This document shows, piece after piece, positions 30,182 through 33,363 of a DNA stretch of 33,363 bases. Both the position numbers and the translations under genes were made by a program. The stretch lies in NCBI GenBank assembly GCA_946221035.1, contig CAMIME010000025.1, positions 1 to 33,363 of the forward strand. Direction: 5' to 3'. A model generated the notes under the pieces. It was not told the DNA's origin, ran no database searches, and saw only the letters and a list, made by a program, of their open reading frames with translations. The stretch is from an uncultured Campylobacter sp. GTDB taxonomy: Bacteria; Actinomycetota; Actinomycetes; Mycobacteriales; Mycobacteriaceae. Each line of letters opens with the position of its first letter. Within the stretch, counting starts at the first letter, position 1.

Positions 30182-30495
30182 GGCTCCATCGCCTCCCCGA
30201 CGACGCCGGTGGTCTCGGCTGAGGACTCATCAGCCTCCGCCACCACACCCGCAAGCTCAACGAGCTGTTCCCAGTTGTTGCTCCGGGTTTCTAAAAAGAC
30301 GCAGGACGCGTCGTGCAACGCGTCAAGCGCTTGCACAAGGCGCTGACCTTGTTCCCCGAAGCCTGCACCGAAGGACTCCGGCGCCACCTGCGGTCGAGCT
30401 GCCTCCAACTCACGGGCCGCGCCACGGTACGCCTCTATCGCTTCGCCATAGAGCAGCCGCACCGTGTCAACATCGATATCGAGCGTATTGCTCAC
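30178..30495 (-). CDS. EspC/WXG100-like small helical protein
   Basis: A 105-residue protein predicted to be an all-helical hairpin: IDVDTVRLLYGEAIEAYRGA, a turn around PESFGAGFGEQ, then QGQRLVQALDALHDASCVFL and NNWEQLVELAGVVAEADESS. The size, the central glycine turn, the tryptophan and the A-x-x-x-x-x-A-D ending are what EspC-type/WXG100-type ESX substrates look like, but the canonical W-x-G turn is missing. It starts at GTG 30495 behind GGGGGTGGGG. It heads a three-gene operon next to glmM, where mycobacteria have Rv3440c and, slightly further, ESX-4. A role as an ESX-4-related secreted or chaperoned partner is inferred. Confidence 0.65.
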   Translation of the reverse strand: MSNTLDIDVDTVRLLYGEAIEAYRGAARELEAARPQVAPESFGAGFGEQGQRLVQALDALHDASCVFLETRSNNWEQLVELAGVVAEADESSAETTGVVGEAMEP

Positions 30496-30564
30496 TTCCC
30501 CACCCCCAAAAGGACTGTTTGTAAAGAACCGAAAAACTCTGTCCCTTACTTAGACTCCCCCAAC

Positions 30565-30588
30565 GCCCCGGCGGTTCCCTACCGGGGC
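30565..30588. terminator. Hairpin beyond glmM, upstream of the three-gene operon
   Basis: GCCCCGG (30565-30571) pairs with CCGGGGC (30582-30588), next to AAAAATTTTT (30589-30598). It may end glmM transcription or belong to the operon leader; the U-tract is not ideally placed for either direction. Confidence 0.45.
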
Positions 30589-30610
30589 AAAAATTTTTCC
30601 AGCGGCAAGA

Positions 30611-31954
30611 TTACACCGCGGCAACCACGGCCGCGAGGCGACCGGCAACCTTCCTCGCGTGCTCCTCGTCCGCGGCCTCCACCATGACCCTGAACAGCTC
30701 TTCCGTGCCAGACGGGCGCAGCAGCACACGACCGGTGTCCCCCAACTCCGCCTCGGCTTCGGCGATGGCGTTGGTCACGGAGCCGTCGCCAAGAATGCGT
30801 GCCTTGTCGGAGACAGGGACGTTGATGAGCACCTGGGGCAGCACCTGCATCACCGACGCAAGCTCCGCGAGCGTCTTGCCGGTATCCGCCATGCGGGCCA
30901 TGAGCAGAAGGCCGGAAAGGACGCCGTCGCCAGTGGTGGCGTGCGAGGGGACCACGATGTGGCCGGACTGCTCGCCGCCGAGCGAAAACTCGCCGCGTTG
31001 GAGCTCCTCCAAGACGTAGCGGTCGCCCACCTTGGTCTCGCGCATCTCAATGCCCTCGCGGCGCATCGCCTGCTTCAGGCCCAAGTTAGACATGACGGTG
31101 GCAACCAGGGTGTTGTCGCGGAGGGCGTTGATCTCCTTCATGCCAACCGCCAAGATGGCCATGATCTGGTCGCCGTCCACGACGTTGCCGTTCGCATCCA
31201 CCGCAAGACAGCGGTCCGCGTCACCGTCGTGCGCCAGCCCAAGGTCGGCGCCGTGCTTGACCACAGCAGCCTGGATCTGGTCCATGTGGGTGGAACCGGA
31301 GCCGTCGTTGATGTTGTAGGCGTTGGGCTTGTTGTGGATCGCCACAACCTCCGCGCCCGCCGCCGCGTAGGCCTTCGGCGCGACCTCCGATGCGGCGCCG
31401 TTCGCACAGTCCACGACCACCTTGATGCCGGACAAGTTCACGCTCACGGCCTCCGCCAGGTGCGCCAGGTACCGGTCCTGGGCATCCGTGGCCTCTTCGA
31501 TCACCCGCCCAATCCCCGTGCCGGTCGGGCCGGTCTCCTCGAGCTGCTCCATGGCCGCCTCGATCTCGTCCTCCACACTGTCGGGGAGCTTCTTGCCGCC
31601 GGCGGAGAAGAATTTAATGCCGTTATCCGGCATGGGGTTGTGCGATGCGGAGATCATGACGCCGATTTCCGCCCCGTAGTCGTCGGTAAGAAACGCCAGG
31701 CCGGGAGTCGGGATCACACCGACGCGCAACACGTCCACGCCTTTCGACGCCATGCCTGCGGCCATTGCCGCGGCGAGCATCTCGCCGGAGACGCGGGGGT
31801 CGCGCCCGATGATCGCGGTCGGGCGCCGCTTAGTTGCGGTGCGGTTCTTGGTCAGCACCGTTGCGGCTGCGGCACCGAGCTTCAGGGCCAAAGAGGCTGT
31901 GAGGGTCTCGTTGGCGAGACCACGGACACCGTCCGTTCCAAAGAGTCGAGTCAT
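30611..31954 (-). CDS. glmM: Phosphoglucosamine mutase
   Basis: A 447-residue enzyme that converts glucosamine-6-phosphate to glucosamine-1-phosphate for UDP-GlcNAc and peptidoglycan. It begins TRLFGTDGVRGLAN, has the phosphoserine loop ISASHNPMPDNG (S104 is the phosphorylated residue), the metal site HDGDADRCLAVD, the sugar loop GGEQSGHI, and the phosphate-binding RPSGTEELFRVMVE. Everything needed for activity is present. The start is ATG 31954 with AAGGG very close upstream. An inverted repeat (TGCACC...GGTGCA, 31967-31983) precedes it. Confidence 0.96.
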   Translation of the reverse strand: MTRLFGTDGVRGLANETLTASLALKLGAAAATVLTKNRTATKRRPTAIIGRDPRVSGEMLAAAMAAGMASKGVDVLRVGVIPTPGLAFLTDDYGAEIGVMISASHNPMPDNGIKFFSAGGKKLPDSVEDEIEAAMEQLEETGPTGTGIGRVIEEATDAQDRYLAHLAEAVSVNLSGIKVVVDCANGAASEVAPKAYAAAGAEVVAIHNKPNAYNINDGSGSTHMDQIQAAVVKHGADLGLAHDGDADRCLAVDANGNVVDGDQIMAILAVGMKEINALRDNTLVATVMSNLGLKQAMRREGIEMRETKVGDRYVLEELQRGEFSLGGEQSGHIVVPSHATTGDGVLSGLLLMARMADTGKTLAELASVMQVLPQVLINVPVSDKARILGDGSVTNAIAEAEAELGDTGRVLLRPSGTEELFRVMVEAADEEHARKVAGRLAAVVAAV

Positions 31955-32128
31955 AGCCCTTAATTATGCACCCCCCAGGTGCATCCCTAGGACCGGTGAC
32001 GGGGCCTCCCAAGCTATTGCTGTGAAAAAGTCTGCTCTTGGGTCGGGGTGCCCGACAAGCGACCTGGGGTTTTGGGAAGCAGGGTGCGAACTCTTTCACA
32101 ACCCCAAACAGAACCCACAAACCAAAAA

Positions 32129-32155
32129 CGCCGCCGCCCACAAGGGGCAGCGGCG
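32129..32155 (-). terminator. Terminator of the rplM-rpsI operon
   Basis: On the minus strand an 11-base G/C-rich arm (32155-32145) pairs with 32139-32129 around a CTTGT loop, and TTTTT follows at 32128-32124. It lies 16 bases after the rpsI stop. The rest of the 32172-31955 gap shows no gene. Confidence 0.85.
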
Positions 32156-32171
32156 CGAAAGCCCGAAGCGA

Positions 32172-32726
32172 TTAACGCTTGGAGTACTGCGGCGCACGGC
32201 GGGCCTTGTGCAGACCAGCCTTCTTGCGCTCCACGGCACGGGCGTCACGGGTGAGCAGGCCGGCCTTCTTCAGGGTCGGGCGCTCAGCCGGGTTGTACAC
32301 GTTCAGTGCACGGGCGATAGCCAGGCGCAGGGCACCGGCCTGGCCGGTCGGGCCACCACCGGAGATGTTGGCCTTGATGTTGAACTGGCCCTCGCGCTCG
32401 AGCAGCGTCAGCGGGGTCAGGATGTCCTGCTGGTGCAGCTTGTTCGGGAAGTAATCCTCGAACTCGCGGCCGTTGACGGTGATCTTGCCTTCGCCTTCGA
32501 CCACGGTCACGCGGGCGATGGCGCGCTTACGGCGGCCGACGGTCTGGATCGGGCCCTCGTGCAGCGGGGCAACCTCGACGGTTTCCTCGGTCTCATCGAC
32601 CTCGGGAGCAATCGCGTCACCGATGGTGTAGTTGAACTCCTCGGTTGCGGCGGTCGCGTGGTCGATGTCGGTCTCGTCGATCAGGTCCTCAGTGACCTGG
32701 TTGTCGTAGTTGTTCGGCTCGGTCAT
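32172..32726 (-). CDS. rpsI: 30S ribosomal protein S9
   Basis: A 184-residue protein. The conserved core starts near 62 (QTVGRRKRAIARVTVVEGEG), continues with FEDYFPNKL, SGGGPTGQAGALRLAIARAL and ends LHKARRAPQYSKR, whose basic tail reaches the decoding-site tRNA. About 60 extra N-terminal residues are acidic and probably disordered (VTEDLIDETDIDHATAATEE), an extension found in corynebacterial S9. The ATG shares its A with the rplM stop (TAATG), so the genes are coupled. Confidence 0.97.
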   Translation of the reverse strand: MTEPNNYDNQVTEDLIDETDIDHATAATEEFNYTIGDAIAPEVDETEETVEVAPLHEGPIQTVGRRKRAIARVTVVEGEGKITVNGREFEDYFPNKLHQQDILTPLTLLEREGQFNIKANISGGGPTGQAGALRLAIARALNVYNPAERPTLKKAGLLTRDARAVERKKAGLHKARRAPQYSKR

Positions 32727-33169
32727 TACTGTGCCACCTGCTTAAACTCGTAGGGCTCGGGCTGCTGACCTGCGTACGGGTGCTCGTCGCCGACGAAGAC
32801 GTGCAGCTTCTTGATGGACTGGCGGGAGAGCTTGTTGTGCGGCATCATGCCTTTCACAGCCTCCTCGATCACGCGATCCGGGCGCTCGTCCAGCGCGCGG
32901 CCCAGGGTCATGGACTTCAGACCACCCGGGTAACCGGAGTGGCGGTAGCGCATCTCGCGATCGCGCTTGTTGGACGAAATGTGGATCTTGTCGGCGTTGA
33001 TCACGATGACGTGATCGCCGGTGTCAACGTTCGGTGCGAACTGCGGCTTGTGCTTCCCGCGCAGGATGTCTGCGACGGTGGAAGCGAGCTTGCCCAGCAC
33101 CACGTCGGTTGCGTCGACGACATACCACTTACGGGTAATGTCACCGCTCTTCGGGTGGTAAGTAGACAT
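32726..33169 (-). CDS. rplM: 50S ribosomal protein L13
   Basis: A 147-residue large-subunit protein that assembles early on 23S rRNA. Signatures: KWYVVDATDVVLGKLASTVA, DHVIVINADKIHISSNKRDR, the RHSGYPGGLKSMT loop and VKGMMPHNKLSRQSIKKLHV. Length and sequence are normal. The start is ATG 33169 with AAAGGAG. It is the first gene of the operon with rpsI. Confidence 0.97.
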   Translation of the reverse strand: MSTYHPKSGDITRKWYVVDATDVVLGKLASTVADILRGKHKPQFAPNVDTGDHVIVINADKIHISSNKRDREMRYRHSGYPGGLKSMTLGRALDERPDRVIEEAVKGMMPHNKLSRQSIKKLHVFVGDEHPYAGQQPEPYEFKQVAQ

Positions 33170-33295
33170 GAATGACTCCTTTAAAGTCTGTCTAGTGGCT
33201 GCCGGCCAGGGTAAAACTCAAAAAACTCGGTGCGCTGCACTCCTCCCGGCGGCCGGTGGAGACCCGAAAGGCGCGCGTGGGCACACAAGGTGGTC
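33170..33295 (-). other. Long rplM leader, possibly structured
   Basis: About 120 bases lie between the predicted transcription start and the rplM ATG. They contain G/C-rich segments that can pair (for example GGCCGCCGG near 33251 with CCGGCAGCC near 33199) and T/A runs between. Ribosomal protein leaders that bind L13 or other proteins are known; this one is not a clear match to any class. Confidence 0.35.
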
Positions 33296-33324
33296 ACTCT
33301 ACGCCACCAGCGCGAAAGCTCCAA
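33296..33324 (-). promoter_or_regulatory. Promoter of rplM-rpsI
   Basis: On the minus strand there is a TTGGAG -35 (33324-33319), a 17-base spacer and a TAGAGT -10 (33301-33296). Confidence 0.65.
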
Positions 33325-33328
33325 AAAC

Positions 33329-33363
33329 CAAAAAAAGGGCGCCGCCGCGGACCCCTCCCGCGG
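33329..33363 (-). terminator. Terminator of the gene beyond the right edge (partial)
   Basis: CCGCGG (33345-33350) pairs with CCGCGG (33358-33363), and a run of A on the plus strand (33330-33336) gives a U-tract for minus-strand transcripts entering from the right. The outer stem is cut by the window end. Confidence 0.55.

Noticed and set aside
30659..31963. A 434-codon plus-strand frame opposite glmM
   Set aside because: Compositionally an antisense shadow; glmM is intact.

Overview
The window is a chromosomal segment of a high-GC actinobacterium, almost certainly a Corynebacterium. The gene order is the corynebacterial one: imuA-like gene, envelope-stress locus esrRSI, guaA, guaB3, guaB, sigD/rsdA, a WhiB gene, groES-groEL, the tsaD/rimI/tsaB/tsaE-alr cluster, glmM, and rpsI-rplM. 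In mycobacteria guaA is likewise followed by imuA'/imuB, and rplM-rpsI-glmM borders the ESX-4 locus, so both window edges agree with actinobacterial synteny. Most genes lie on the minus strand.

Region 1 (1-3586) is accessory DNA. Beside the 5' end of an ImuA'-like gene, which has a leaderless promoter and a LexA-box candidate, sit a small RelA/SpoT-domain alarmone synthetase with a tightly coupled 80-residue partner, a small membrane protein, and an AlbA_2/ATPase/winged-helix regulator. The regulator gene is flanked by imperfect direct repeats built from a CTTTCGAGTAG unit. A 50-base footprint of a second, deleted regulator copy follows.

Region 2 (3587-12150) holds a large FAD/NAD(P)-binding protein and an expanded envelope-stress locus. 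The intact core is esrR-esrS (minus) divergent from esrI (plus). Around it are remnants or relatives: a chimeric esrR/esrS remnant with an esrI 3' remnant, a short PspC protein, and a frameshifted esrI-like gene. A twin-domain CbxX/CfqX-type AAA+ ATPase gene lies inside this apparent four-gene tandem duplication.

Region 3 (12155-20375) is core: guaA, an Aer-type PAS protein, guaB3, guaB, a DUF5319 gene, the SigD/RsdA sigma/anti-sigma pair and a WhiB regulator. Region 4 (20440-22960) is groEL and groES under a CIRCE operator, plus a small unknown gene. Region 5 (23040-28928) is the t6A-modification operon with an Alr-TsaE fusion, preceded by a membrane permease gene and a divergent alpha/beta-hydrolase-fold protein that lacks its nucleophile. 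Region 6 (28925-30495) is a translationally coupled three-gene operon of an EspC/WXG-like small protein, a cysteine- and proline-rich protein and a basic helical protein, next to glmM, rpsI and rplM where ESX-4 would be expected just beyond the right edge.

Many genes here (imuA-like, guaA, PAS protein, DUF5319, alr-tsaE, hydrolase) have a -10 hexamer 6-8 bases before the start codon and no Shine-Dalgarno, the pattern of leaderless mRNAs. No tRNA, rRNA, CRISPR array, transposase or prophage gene was seen.
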